From the NCBI GenBank assembly GCA_001312405.1, contig BBDR01000002.1, positions 1-64,000 of the forward strand: a stretch of 64,000 nucleotides of DNA, read 5' to 3'. This document shows, in pieces, positions 42,630-52,760 of this stretch; position 1 is the stretch's first letter; the number at the start of each line of letters is the position of its first letter. Under the pieces are notes generated by a model. The model made no database searches, had not been told where the DNA came from, and was given only the letters and a program-made list of their open reading frames with translations. The position numbers and the translations under genes were made by a program. This stretch comes from Clostridium sp. NkU-1 (GTDB lineage: Bacteria > Bacillota_A > Clostridia > Lachnospirales > Lachnospiraceae).

Positions 42630-45620
42630 ATGGGAGATAGAATGACCCCAATGCCATTTGGGCAGTTAGTGGACTGGATTATTAATGAATATGGAAAAAA
42701 TGAGACTGTTTTCGGAGTCTACAGACCCTACAAGGCAGACAAGAAAAATAACCGGAAAATATTCGGACGCACTTTGGAGACTCCTATGGGACCGGCAGCC
42801 GGCCCTCATACCCAGCTCACCCAGAACATTGTGGCTTCCTATTATGCCGGAAGCCGTTTCTTCGAGTTAAAGACTGTTCAGATCTTAGACGGAGAGGATC
42901 TGCCTGTAAGCAAACCATGTATCAAGGCAGATGATGAATGCTATAACTGTGAGTGGTCTACGGAGCTTTATGTTCCCCAGGCTCAGGACGAGTATATCAA
43001 GGCATGGATCCTGCTTCACGTCATTGCCAAGGAATACGGCCTTGGTGCAATGGATGGCTTCCAGTTCAACATGAGCGTAGGCTATGACCTGGAAGGAATT
43101 AAATCCCCGAAGGTGAACTCCTTTATCGATTCCATGAAGGAAGCAAAAGATACGGATATGTTCAAGAACAGCATCAAATATCTTTTGGATCATTTAGATC
43201 TGTTCAAGAATGTGACGAAAGAGGATATTGAGAACATTCCTTCCGCAATCTGTAATTCCGTAACCCTTTCCACTCTTCACGGATGTCCTCCGCAGGAGAT
43301 TCAGAGAATCGCTACCTACCTGATCGAGGAAAAGGGACTGAATACCTTCATTAAGTGCAACCCGACTCTTCTTGGATATGAATTTGCCAGAAAGACCATG
43401 GATGATATGGGATATGATTATATCGCATTCGGCGATTTCCACTTCCTTGATGATTTACAGTACGAGGATGCGGTTCCCATGTTAAAGACCCTTATGGCTT
43501 TGGCAGAGAAAAAGAACCTGGAGTTCGGTGTAAAGATTACCAATACCTTCCCGGTTGATGTAAAAAAATAAAGAACTTCCAAGCGAAGAGATGTATATGT
43601 CCGGTAAGTCCTTATATCCGCTTTCCATTACCCTGGCAGCTAAGCTGGCAAAGGAATTTGACGGAAAATTAAGAATTTCCTTCTCAGGCGGAGCAGATTA
43701 CCACAACATCAAGCAATCGTTGATGCAGGAATCTGGCCTGTTACGGTTGCAACGACTCTCTTAAAGCCAGGCGGCTATCAGAGACTTTACCAGATCGCAG
43801 AGAAGCTGGAAGCTGGCAATGTTGAGTTTACAGGCGTTGATCCGGAAAAGACTGCGAAACTGGCAGCAGATGCAGTTCATGATCCTCATCACAGAAAGGC
43901 AGTAAAACCTCTTCCTATCAGAAAAATGCCAAAGAGCGTTCCTCTTATTGACTGCTATGTGGCTCCATGTAAGGAAGGATGTCCGATTCATCAGGATATC
44001 ACCACCTATTTACAGCTTTCCGGTGCAGGAAAATACGAGGAAGCCATGAAGGTGATTGCAGAGAAGAATCCTCTTCCATTCATAACCGGAACCATCTGCG
44101 CCCATAACTGCATGAGCAAGTGTAACCGGAACTATTATGAAGATCCGGTAAATATCCGCGGAGTCAAGCTGGTTTGTGCGGAAGGCGGCTATGATGCGTT
44201 CATGAAGAAGATTAAAGCCGGCGAACTGAAGGGCAAAAAGACAGCAGTAGTCGGCGGAGGCCCTGCTGGCCTTGCAGCAGCCTATTTCCTGACAAAGAAC
44301 GGAATGCCTGCAACCATTATTGAGAAGAGCGGCAGCCTGGGAGGCGTGGTAAAGCATGTGATTCCTGGCTTCCGTATTCCGAATGAGGCGATTGACAAGG
44401 ATGCTGCCCTGTCTCTGGCATTTGGAGCTGAGGTGAGATTAAATACTGAAGTGACAGATCTGGAAGCCTTAAAGAAGGAAGGCTTTGAATATATTATCCT
44501 TGCCACAGGAGCGTCAAAACCAGGCGTGTTAAAGCTTGAGGCAGGAGAAACCATAAATGCACTGGATTTCCTTGCTCAGTTCAAGGCGGCCGACGGAAAA
44601 TTAAACATCGGTAAAAATGTAGTAGTTATCGGCGGCGGCAACACTGCCATGGATACAGCAAGAGCAGTGAAGAGAACAGAAGGCGTGGAACATTCCTATC
44701 TGGTTTACCGGAGAACCAAACGCTATATGCCGGCAGATGAGGAAGAATTAGAGATGGCACTGGAAGACGGCGTGGAATTCAAGGAACTGCTGTCTCCTGT
44801 AGAGCTTAAGAATGGAAAACTCCTTTGCAAGGTGATGAAGCTTTCCGATACTGATGCTACCGGCAGAAGGGGCATTGTGGAAACAGAAGAAACCGTTGAA
44901 ATTCCTGCAGATACAGTGATCGCAGCAGTGGGCGAGCAGGTTCCGACAGAATTCTACGAAGCAAACGGCATTAACGTAAGCAACCGCGGTAAAGCCCTTG
45001 TAAACGAGGAGACCTTAGAGACCAGCGCATCAGGTGTTTATGTGGTAGGTGACGGACTTTATGGACCGGCTACTGTGGTAGAGGCTATGAGAGATGCACG
45101 CATTGCGGCTGAAGCAATTTTAGGCAGAAAAGCTGCTGTGGATTTTGATGACACAGTGGATAACTTAGATAAGATTTATGACAAGCGCGGTATTCTTGAA
45201 GGAACCAGGGAATATAAGGTAGAAGACGCCAGATGTCTTGGCTGTTCCAATGTCTGTGAAAACTGTGCTGAGGTCTGTCCAAACCGTGCAAACCTGGCAC
45301 TGAATATTCCTGGTTTATCCATGCACCAGATCGTTCATGTGGACTACATGTGCAACGAGTGCGGAAACTGCAAGAGCTTCTGTCCATATGACAGCGCTCC
45401 TTACCTGGATAAGTTTACCTTGTTTGCCAATGAGGCTGACATGAAAAACAGCAAAAACGAGGGCTTTGTTGTATTAGATAAAGAAACAGCAGCCTGCAAG
45501 GTACGTTACCTTGGAAAGATTCTCACCTGGAAAGCCGGTGAAAAGGACAGCGTGATTCCGGAAGGACTTAGAAAAGTTATGGAAACTGTCTGCAGTGACT
45601 ACGACTATATCTTAGGATAA
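42630..45620 (+). CDS. ygfK: YgfK, putative selenate reductase-like oxidoreductase (frame broken twice)
   Basis: Large iron-sulphur flavoprotein of the purine/selenium cluster. The joined protein is about 996 residues. The N-terminal part resembles dihydroorotate/dihydropyrimidine dehydrogenase barrels (LETPMGPAAGPHTQ, CNSVTLSTLHGCPPQE). The middle has a cysteine-rich glutamate-synthase-type segment (CYVAPCKEGCPI, ICAHNCMSKCNR). FAD and NAD sites are AVVGGGPAGLAAAYFL and VVVIGGGNTAMD. The C terminus has a ferredoxin-like domain (CLGCSNVCENCAEVCP, CNECGNCKSFCPYDSAP). Breaks are one extra A in 43562-43568 and a lost A near 43714. AGGAGG precedes the start. The annotated selenate reductase activity is doubtful; a reductive step on a purine ring fits the context better (inference). 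Confidence 0.93.
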
Positions 45621-45672
45621 GAAAAGTCCGGAAACAAGCAAAAAGAATAAGTAATTGTAATGGTAATGAATC

Positions 45673-45706
45673 GGCGCAGTCGGAGAACAGTTTTCTCCCT
45701 GCGCCT
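45673..45706 (+). terminator. Hairpin between ygfK and hydA
   Basis: GGCGCAG-tc-GGAGAA pairs with TTCTCC-CTGCGCC. A weak T tract (TTTCAAGCTTT) follows, so it may be a leaky terminator or attenuator that separates hydA expression from ygfK. Confidence 0.5.
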
Positions 45707-45802
45707 TTCAAGCTTTGAAAATGACAGCAGCCAATGGACGAAAATGAAAAGCAGGCAGGAAGACCCGCCGATACAGCTGAAAGAAAGGAAGTAGATATTT
45801 TA

Positions 45803-47185
45803 TGAAGACGCTATTAAAGGGTGGAACCGTAGTATCAGGAAGCGGCTGATCCAGGCAGATGTACTCATGGATGAGGGAAAGATTCAGGCAGTGGAACCAG
45901 GAATCCAGGAAAAAAAAGCGGAGGTTATTGATGTAACGGGAAAGCTTTTATTCCCTGGCTTTATCGATGCGCATACGCATTTTGATCTTCATGTGGCAGG
46001 TACTGTGACGGCAGATAATTTTGAAACAGGAACAAAGGCCGCATTGTCAGGCGGTACGACCATGATCATTGATTTTGCCACCCAGTATCAGGGAGAGACT
46101 CTTAAAAAGGCTCTGGAAAACTGGCATAAAAATCAGATGGAAACGCATCCTGTGATTATGGTTTTCATCTTGCAATCTCCGATTGGAATCCTTCTATCAG
46201 CAAGGAACTGGAAGAAATCGTTGAGGGCGGAGTAACCTCCTTCAAGCTCTATATGACCTATGATGAGATGTACTTAAATGACAAGAAAATCTATCAGGTA
46301 CTGAAGCGTCTGAAAGAGGTGGGAGGAATTGCCGGCATCCATTGTGAAAATATGGGACTCATAGAGGCACTGGTAGAGGAAGAGAAAGCAAAAGGCAATT
46401 TATCCATCAGCGCTCATAAAAAAACCAGACCGGCAGCAGTGGAGGCGGAAGCCATTGGCAGGCTGTTAAAAATCGCAGACCTGGCGGATGCTCCGGTGAT
46501 CATCGTCCATTTAAGCTCAGGAGAGGGCTATCAGGAGGTGAAATACGCCAGGGAACGGGGCCAGGAGATTTATCTGGAGACTTGTCCCCAGTACCTGCTT
46601 CTTAATGAAAGCGTTTATGAACTTCCTGGTTTTGAGGGCAGTAAGTATGTGATCTCTCCCACCATTAAGAAGGAAAAGGACAGCATCAGATTGTGGAATG
46701 CCCTCCTTAAGAACCATATTCAGACCATAGCAACAGACCACTGCAGCTTTACCACCAGCCAGAAGGCAGCGGGAAAAGAGGATTTTACAAAGATTCCAAA
46801 CGGAATGCCTGGAGTGGAATCCCGTCCGGTCCTTATATACAGCTTTGGTGTGCTGGAGCATAACTTAAAGCTGGAACAGATGTGCCGCCTGCTGTCAGAA
46901 AATCCCGCAAAGCTTTATGGTGTTTATCCACAGAAAGGGGCGATTGCTCCTGGAAGCGATGGGGATATCGTGGTATGGAATCCAGATGTCCAGTGGACCA
47001 TGTCCGTAGAAAACCAGGTGGCAAATGTGGATTATTGTCCTTTTGAAGGAACTTCTGTCAAGGGAAAAGCAGAGCTTGTATTCTTAAAGGGCCGTCTGGC
47101 TGCAAAAGACGGTCAGGTGGTATTGGAGAAAACCGGTTCTTATGTTCCGAGAAAGAAACGTATGGAGCTGTATAAATGGGACTAA
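45803..47185 (+). CDS. hydA: Dihydropyrimidinase/D-hydantoinase (frame broken twice)
   Basis: Opens cyclic ureides (dihydropyrimidines, hydantoins, possibly reduced purine products) with two metal ions. The joined protein is about 460 residues. Ligands are FIDAHTHFDLH (HxH), the carboxylated lysine in TSFKLYMTYD, GIHCEN, IVHLSSGEG and TIATDHCSFT. Breaks are a lost G near 45846 (restores SGSGLIQADVLMD) and a lost G near 46136 (restores NQDGNASCDYGFHL). Two ATG-proximal purine-rich stretches (AAAGGAAG) serve as ribosome site. It overlaps yqeC by 10 bases, tying ring opening to the cofactor-maturation genes. Known urate-degradation clusters call this gene hyuA. Confidence 0.92.
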
Positions 47186-47974
47186 AAAGTGTCTATACCT
47201 TAAACGGCCGTCAGGGAAAAACGGCCGTGACAAGGAGGAGCTGCCTGTGGGAAGCCCTTGGTTTTCCCCTTAAGGACCATATGGTCATCTGCTTTACCGG
47301 AGGAGGCGGTAAGACAAGCGCCATGTTTGCCCTGGCCGATGAACTTGCGGACATGGGGAAACGGGTAATTGTCTCCACCAGCACCCACATATTCTATCCT
47401 GAGAACCGTAAGGTAGTGCTGGCAGACCAGGCCGGAACAGTAAAAGATTTCTTGAAAGATGATCAAGAATGGCATTCTGGCCATACCGGCCAGGTTCTGG
47501 TAACAGGGCAGCCTGCGGGTGAGGGAAAATTAAAGGGCATGGCTCTTTTGGAAATGGAGCAGCTTTCAGGCCTTTCTGATGTGCTTCTTGTGGAGGCGGA
47601 CGGAGCAAAGCGTCTGCCTCTGAAGATCCCAAGGGAAGGGGAGCCTGTTCTTTTAAAAGGCACCCATGGGGTGGTCGGCTGCGCCGGCCTGGATGCCATC
47701 GGCAGCCCATGGGAAGAAAAGTGCTTCCGGTGGGAGCTTGTAAAAGCCGCATTTGGCTGGCAGACGGAAAAAAAGTTTTATTACACCGGCCCAGGCAGCC
47801 CGGATTCTTGTAAGCAGCAATGGAACCAGGAAGGGAGCGGAATTCATGGAATACCGGATTTTGTTAAATAAGGCTGACAATGAAAGCAGGCTGTTCCAGG
47901 GGATCCAGGTCATGGAATGCCTGGGAGAAGAATGGGCCGGACGCTGTGTGATGACCAGTTTTTTTACACCATAG
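47176..47974 (+). CDS. yqeC: YqeC, selenium-dependent hydroxylase accessory protein (frame broken)
   Basis: Accessory ATP/GTP-binding protein that co-occurs with SelD and selenium-dependent molybdenum hydroxylases; its biochemical role is not established. The P-loop is FTGGGGKTSAMFAL (about residues 41-48), and VLLVEADGAKRLPLK is a family signature. One extra A in 47768-47774 breaks the frame. With six A the C terminus reads EKSFITPAQAARIL and ends at 47974, about 265 residues. The start overlaps the hydA stop. It is followed after 12 bases by a ModE-type HTH gene, so hydA to mocA is probably one long transcript. Confidence 0.88.
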
Positions 47975-47986
47975 AAAAGGATCAGA

Positions 47987-48346
47987 ATGAAAGAAATAAA
48001 CAAAGAAGAAAGAACGCTTAAGTATCATTTAAAGCTCCGTGTTTATTATGAAGAGCGTAATTTTGGGCCGGGGGTGGCAGACTTAATGAGGCTTGTAAGG
48101 GAGAGGGGATCCCTTTCTGCCGCCTGCCAGGAACTGCACATGGCGTATTCAAAAGCATGGAAGATCATAAACAAGGCAGAAGAGGACCTGGGATTTTCCC
48201 TGATGGAAGGAAGAAGGGGAGGGGAAAACGGAGGAACTACTATATTAACTGAAGAGGGCGAGAAGTTCTTAGACCAATACCTGTCCTTTGTGGAGGAGGC
48301 AGAATCAGCGGTGGAAGAATTATTTTACAAATATTTTCCCGGATGA
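47987..48346 (+). CDS. ModE-type winged-helix protein without molybdate domain
   Basis: A 119-residue DNA-binding protein. The winged helix spans about residues 20-90 (RERGSLSAACQELHMAYSKAWKII, LTEEGEKFLDQY), as in the N-terminal domain of ModE. The molybdate-binding MOP domain of full ModE is missing, so it probably senses the metal or cofactor through another partner, or not at all. The frame is intact. It lies in the molybdenum-cofactor row and is a plausible regulator of that row. Confidence 0.8.
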   Translation: MKEINKEERTLKYHLKLRVYYEERNFGPGVADLMRLVRERGSLSAACQELHMAYSKAWKIINKAEEDLGFSLMEGRRGGENGGTTILTEEGEKFLDQYLSFVEEAESAVEELFYKYFPG

Positions 48347-48437
48347 TATAATGAGTGGATATGGTAATTTTCTGTAAATAGGGATATTCTTACTTGAGAA
48401 TAACTTGTTAAGCCTAAGAACGAAAGGAGAGGGGAAC

Positions 48438-49472
48438 GTGAAGGAAATCAAGACAGTAGATGCGGTAGGACAGGTTCTCTGCCATGATATGACTCAGATC
48501 ATACCGGGAGTCATAAAGGATGCAAGATTCAGGAAAGGACATGTAGTGACAGAGGAGGACATTCCGGTGCTGCTGTCCATGGGAAAAGAACATATTTATG
48601 TTTGGGAAAAGGATGATTCCCTTTACCATGAAAATGAAGCTGCTGAAATCCTGTGCAGTCTTTGCTTTGGTGACAATATGGAGCGAAGCGAGGTAAAGGA
48701 AGGGAAAATTGAATTGAAATCAACTGTTCGGGGCCTGTTAAAAATAGATACCGGACTTTTAGATAAAATAAACAGCCTGGGGAATATGATGATCGCTTCC
48801 AGACATCCTAACACCCCGGTGGAGCCTGGGGACAAGCTGTGCGGCACAAGGATCATACCCCTTGTCATTGAAAAGGAAAAGATGGAAGAGGCTAAGGCAG
48901 TCTGTGGAGGAAAGAAGATTTTTGCCGTGCTGCCCTACCTGGATAAAAAGGTGGGAATCGTAACCACGGGAAGCGAAGTATTCCATGGCAGGATAAAGGA
49001 TTCCTTCGGACCTGTCTTAAAGGCAAAGGTGGAAGAGCTGGGCGGCAGGATCCTTGGCCAGACAGTCACCGATGATAACCCGGAGCATACCACAGAGGCC
49101 GTTCTTGACCTCATCGGCCAGGGGGCTGACATGATCCTTGTCAGCGGAGGCATGAGCGTTGACCCGGATGATAAGACTCCTCTGGCAATCCGTAATACAG
49201 GGGCTAAAGTGATTTCCTACGGTGCTCCGGTGCTTCCGGGAGCCATGTTCTTACTGTCCTATTACAGCCAGGATGGGAAAAACATTCCCATAGCAGGACT
49301 TCCCGGATGCGTCATGTATTCCAAGCGGACGGTGTTTGATCTGGTGCTTCCAAGGCTTATGGCGGATGACCCGGTGACAAAGGAAGATCTTGATAAGCTG
49401 GGCAAAGGAGGGCTTTGCCTTTCCTGCGACGTATGCTATTATCCGAACTGCGGCTTCGGAAAGGGCTGGTAG
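48438..49472 (+). CDS. MoeA/MogA-like molybdopterin-binding protein with Cys-rich tail
   Basis: Probably binds molybdopterin or adenylylated molybdopterin for metal insertion. GTG at 48438 is chosen as start because GGAGAGGGG lies right before it; a TTG at 48405 is possible but has no ribosome site. The protein is about 344 residues. The MoCF domain is at about 165-300 (VGIVTTGSEVFHGRI, MILVSGGMSVDPDD, GAPVLPGAMFLL, IAGLPGCVMYS). The last 25 residues hold four cysteines (CLSCDVCYYPNC) that look like a metal or iron-sulphur site not found in MoeA. It is shorter than MoeA and lacks its usual N-terminal domain order. It precedes moaC. Confidence 0.75.
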   Translation: MKEIKTVDAVGQVLCHDMTQIIPGVIKDARFRKGHVVTEEDIPVLLSMGKEHIYVWEKDDSLYHENEAAEILCSLCFGDNMERSEVKEGKIELKSTVRGLLKIDTGLLDKINSLGNMMIASRHPNTPVEPGDKLCGTRIIPLVIEKEKMEEAKAVCGGKKIFAVLPYLDKKVGIVTTGSEVFHGRIKDSFGPVLKAKVEELGGRILGQTVTDDNPEHTTEAVLDLIGQGADMILVSGGMSVDPDDKTPLAIRNTGAKVISYGAPVLPGAMFLLSYYSQDGKNIPIAGLPGCVMYSKRTVFDLVLPRLMADDPVTKEDLDKLGKGGLCLSCDVCYYPNCGFGKGW

Positions 49473-49503
49473 ACGCTACAGGAGGAGAGGTTAAAAGAAG
49501 AAT

Positions 49504-50002
49504 ATGAATGGACTGACACATTTTGATGAACAGGGAAATGCCCGAATGGTAGATGTTGGGGAAAAGGCGGAGACAGACCGGATCGCCGTTGCCCATGGAT
49601 TTATTACGGTCAATCAGGAGGTTTTTGAAGCCATTTCCCTTGGAACCGCAAAAAAAGGGCGATGTTCTGGGAGTGGCCAGGGTAGCAGGTATCATGGGGG
49701 CCAAAAGGACCTCTGAACTGATCCCGCTGTGCCATGGACTGATGCTTACAAAATGCGCGGTGGATTTTGTACTTCATGAGGAGCAGCTTTCTGTAGAGGC
49801 GGTCTGTACGGTTAAAACCCAGGGCAAGACAGGAGTGGAGATGGAAGCCCTGACAGGGGTGAATATCGCTCTCCTTACCATATATGACATGTGCAAGGCC
49901 ATGGACCGGGGGATGACCATCAGTAATATCTGCCTTTTGAAAAAGGATGGCGGTAAAAGCGGACTTTATGAAAAGGACTCAGGCAGCAGGGGGAGCAAAT
50001 GA
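49504..50002 (+). CDS. moaC: Cyclic pyranopterin monophosphate synthase MoaC (frame broken)
   Basis: Second enzyme of molybdopterin synthesis, acting on the MoaA product. Family signatures are [26 protein letters not shown] and [22 protein letters not shown]. One extra A in 49650-49656 breaks the frame; with six A the join is [21 protein letters not shown]. Joined length is about 165 residues. The stop overlaps the moaA start (ATGATG), so the two are coupled. Confidence 0.95.
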
Positions 50003-50967
50003 TGAAAGATAGCTGCAATAGAACCATTGATTATATCCGGATATCTGTTACGGACCGGTGCAACTTAAGGTGTCTCTACTGCATGCCGGAGGAAGGGATT
50101 TCCCCTCTGTGTCATGAGGACATCCTCACCTATCAGGAAATTGAGCGGATCTGTAAGGCCGGCACCCGCCTTGGAATCCGTAAAGTAAAGGTAACCGGCG
50201 GGGAGCCTTTGGTGAGAAAGGACATAGAGGTCCTGATCAAGGAGCTGGCAAAGATCCCGGGAATTGAGGATGTGACCATGACCACCAATGGCTGCCTGTT
50301 AAAGGAAAAATCAGCCGAACTAAAGGCTGCGGGCTTATCAAGCGTCAATGTGAGCCTGGATACCCTGGATCCCGGGCGGTTTGCCAGGATCACAAGAAGA
50401 GACTGCTTTGAATCCGTCTTGGAAGGAATCGACAGCGCATTGGCAGCAGGCTCAAGGTAAAAATAAACTGTGCGGTCATGGAGGAATTAACAAAGGAAGA
50501 GGTGCTGGCCTTTGCCCGGTTTTCCATGGAACGCAGGATCCCTGTCCGCTTTATCGAAATGATGCCCATTGGACAGGGGAAAAATTACAAAGCACTGGAA
50601 AATGATGATCTGGCGGGGATCCTGTCAGAGGCCTTTGGAGAGCTTAAAGAAAGCCGCGAGGTGAAAGGCAACGGCCCTGCCGTTTATTATACATGGGGAG
50701 ACGGAACAGGCTTTATCGGCTTTATCAGTGCCGTAAGCCACAAATTCTGCCGTACCTGCAACAGGGTAAGGCTGACTTCTGACGGATATCTAAAGCTTTG
50801 CCTGGACAGCTGCGGGAGTGGATTTAAAAGGGCCTTTGCGTGAAGGGATTTCCGATGACAGCCTTTTCGGTCTGATGAAGCAGAGCATCCGGAACAAACC
50901 GGAGAGCCATCATTTTGAAGAAGATTTGGGAGAAACGGGCCCCAACATGAACCAGATAGGAGGATAA
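49999..50967 (+). CDS. moaA: GTP 3',8-cyclase MoaA (frame broken twice)
   Basis: Radical SAM enzyme starting molybdopterin synthesis from GTP. The radical cluster motif is [16 protein letters not shown]. The second [4Fe-4S] cluster near the C terminus is in [29 protein letters not shown] is the SAM-binding GGE region. Breaks are a lost C near 50452 (restores [12 protein letters not shown]) and a base error near 50815; downstream the correct frame (DLKGPLREG) ends with TAA at 50965-50967. The usual C-terminal GG is present (QIGG). Joined length is about 322 residues. Confidence 0.95.
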
Positions 50968-50970
50968 GCG

Positions 50971-51414
50971 ATGGGAAAGGTAATGGCTGTCTGTATCAGC
51001 GAAAAAAAGGGAACTCAGAAAACCAAAGTGGATGAAGGCCATTTGATAGAAGAATACGGGATAGAAGGGGATGCCCATGCAGGTAAATGGCACCGGCAGG
51101 TAAGCCTTTTATCCTTTGATACCATAGAGGATTTTAAGGCCAGAGGTGCAAAGATCGGAAACGGAGCCTTTGGGGAGAACATCATTGTCCAGGGAATTGA
51201 TTTGATTCATCTTCCCATCGGCACCAGGTTAAAGAGCGGAGATATTCTTTTGGAGGTGACCCAGATCGGAAAGGAATGTCACAGCCACTGTGAGATATAC
51301 AAGAAAATGGGAGAATGCATCATGCCCACAAACGGAATCTTTACAAGAGTTCTCCACGGAGGGATCATGAAGGAAGGAGATGAGATCACGGTATGTACCG
51401 AGCAGGAATCGTAA
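50971..51414 (+). CDS. MOSC domain protein
   Basis: A stand-alone MOSC domain (148 residues). Such proteins carry or sulphurate molybdenum cofactor; the conserved core DAHAGKWHRQVSLLS and the cysteine CHSHCEIYK are present. In this cluster it could handle sulphur or selenium on the cofactor, which is inference. The frame is intact. It starts 3 bases after moaA and its last 22 bases overlap mogA. Confidence 0.88.
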   Translation: MGKVMAVCISEKKGTQKTKVDEGHLIEEYGIEGDAHAGKWHRQVSLLSFDTIEDFKARGAKIGNGAFGENIIVQGIDLIHLPIGTRLKSGDILLEVTQIGKECHSHCEIYKKMGECIMPTNGIFTRVLHGGIMKEGDEITVCTEQES

Positions 51415-51902
51415 CCTTAAGTGATAAGGGAGCCGCCGGAGAACGGGAAGATGTAAGCGGCGCAGTCATAAGAGAGATATTGGAAGAGGCAGGCTATGAA
51501 GTGGTCAGCTACAGGCTCTTAGCCGATGAAGGAGAAGACCTTAAGGAAGAGCTCATGCGCTTAAGTGATGAAGTGGAATGTGATCTGGTTCTGACCACCG
51601 GCGGCACCGGTTTTTCTCCCAGGGATGTGACCCCGGAGGCCACTTTAACCGTTGCGGACCGCAATGCACCGGGAATTGCCGAAGCCATACGGGCTTACAG
51701 CATGACTGTGACCAAACGGGCCATGTTAAGCAGGGGAGCCAGTGTCATCAGGGGATCGACCCTTATCATCAATCTTCCGGGAAGTCCCAAGGCGGTGAGA
51801 GAGAGCCTGGAATACATTTTGGATACTCTTTCCCACGGTCTGGAAATCCTTTCAGGCAGAGGTGGAGAATGTGCCAGAACATCAGATACCCTGCAGAAAT
51901 AA
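51393..51902 (+). CDS. mogA: MogA/MoaB family molybdopterin adenylyltransferase
   Basis: Adenylylates molybdopterin before metal insertion. The 169-residue protein is intact. The MoCF motif is VLTTGGTGFSPRDVTPEAT, then SRGASVIRGSTLIINLPGSPKAV. The start lies within the MOSC gene, suggesting translational coupling. Confidence 0.92.
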   Translation: MYRAGIVTLSDKGAAGEREDVSGAVIREILEEAGYEVVSYRLLADEGEDLKEELMRLSDEVECDLVLTTGGTGFSPRDVTPEATLTVADRNAPGIAEAIRAYSMTVTKRAMLSRGASVIRGSTLIINLPGSPKAVRESLEYILDTLSHGLEILSGRGGECARTSDTLQK

Positions 51903-51924
51903 AACAGAAGATCAGGAGACTATA

Positions 51925-52741
51925 ATGAAGGTATTGATAAAAGGAGCCGGTGACCTGGCAACAGGCATCGGATGCCGGCTGCACCGCTGCGGCTTTGAAC
52001 TGGTCATGACGGATATCGCCGTTCCAACCACGGTACGGCGGACCGTGGCCTTTTCAAGGGCAGTCTATGAGGAAGAGGTAAAGGTGGAGGATATCACCGG
52101 TGTTTTATGTCACAGTCTGGAGGAAATCCATGAAGCCATAGCAAGAGATCAGGTTGCGGTGGTGGTAGACGAGGAATGTAAAATCCGGGAAACCTGGAAG
52201 CCGGATGTGGTGGTGGATGCCATTATTGCAAAAAAAGAACCTGGGAACCAGGATAACTGACGCAGATGTGGTAGTAGGCGTTGGCCCTGGCTTTACTGCA
52301 GGACTTGACTGCCATGTGGTGGTGGAGACAAAAAGAGGCCATAACCTGGGCCGCTGTATCTGGGAAGGAAGTGCTTTTCCAAACACAGGAGTTCCAGGCA
52401 TGATCGGCGGTTATGATAAGGAACGGATCATCCGTGCAACAGATGATGGAATGTTTAAAGGCCAGGTCATGATCGGCGATCTGGTAGAAAAAGGCGATCT
52501 GGTAGGCTATTCAGGCAATGCTCCCATATATGCCCAGGTGGGAGGCGTTGTAAGAGGCCTGCTTCAGGACGGTGTGGCAGTGACAAAGGGAATGAAGTCA
52601 GGAGATGTTGACCCCAGAGGAAACATTGAAAACTGCTACACGATCTCAGACAAGGCGGCCTCCATAGGCGGAGGCGTCCTGGAGGCGATTTTGAGCATGA
52701 AAAAGAAAAAAAGGGCGGCGGTAAAAACGGAAAAGCAATGA
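51925..52741 (+). CDS. yqeB: YqeB, selenium-dependent molybdenum hydroxylase system protein (frame broken)
   Basis: EF2563/YqeB family, a marker protein of the labile-selenium molybdenum hydroxylase trait; it probably acts in cofactor maturation. The N terminus VLIKGAGDLATGIGCRLHRCG is a Rossmann-type nucleotide site. VGVGPGFTAGLDCHVVVET and YSGNAPIYAQVGGVVRGLLQDG are conserved. One extra A in 52230-52236 breaks the frame; six A give AIIAKKNLGTRI. Joined length is about 271 residues. The start at 51925 (not 51862) has AGGAG 7-8 bases upstream. Confidence 0.92.
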
Positions 52742-52760
52742 AAAGGGGAGGTTTGATGGC

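Noticed and set aside
45673..45706. Riboswitch before hydA
   Set aside because: Only one simple stem-loop with no conserved aptamer core is visible.
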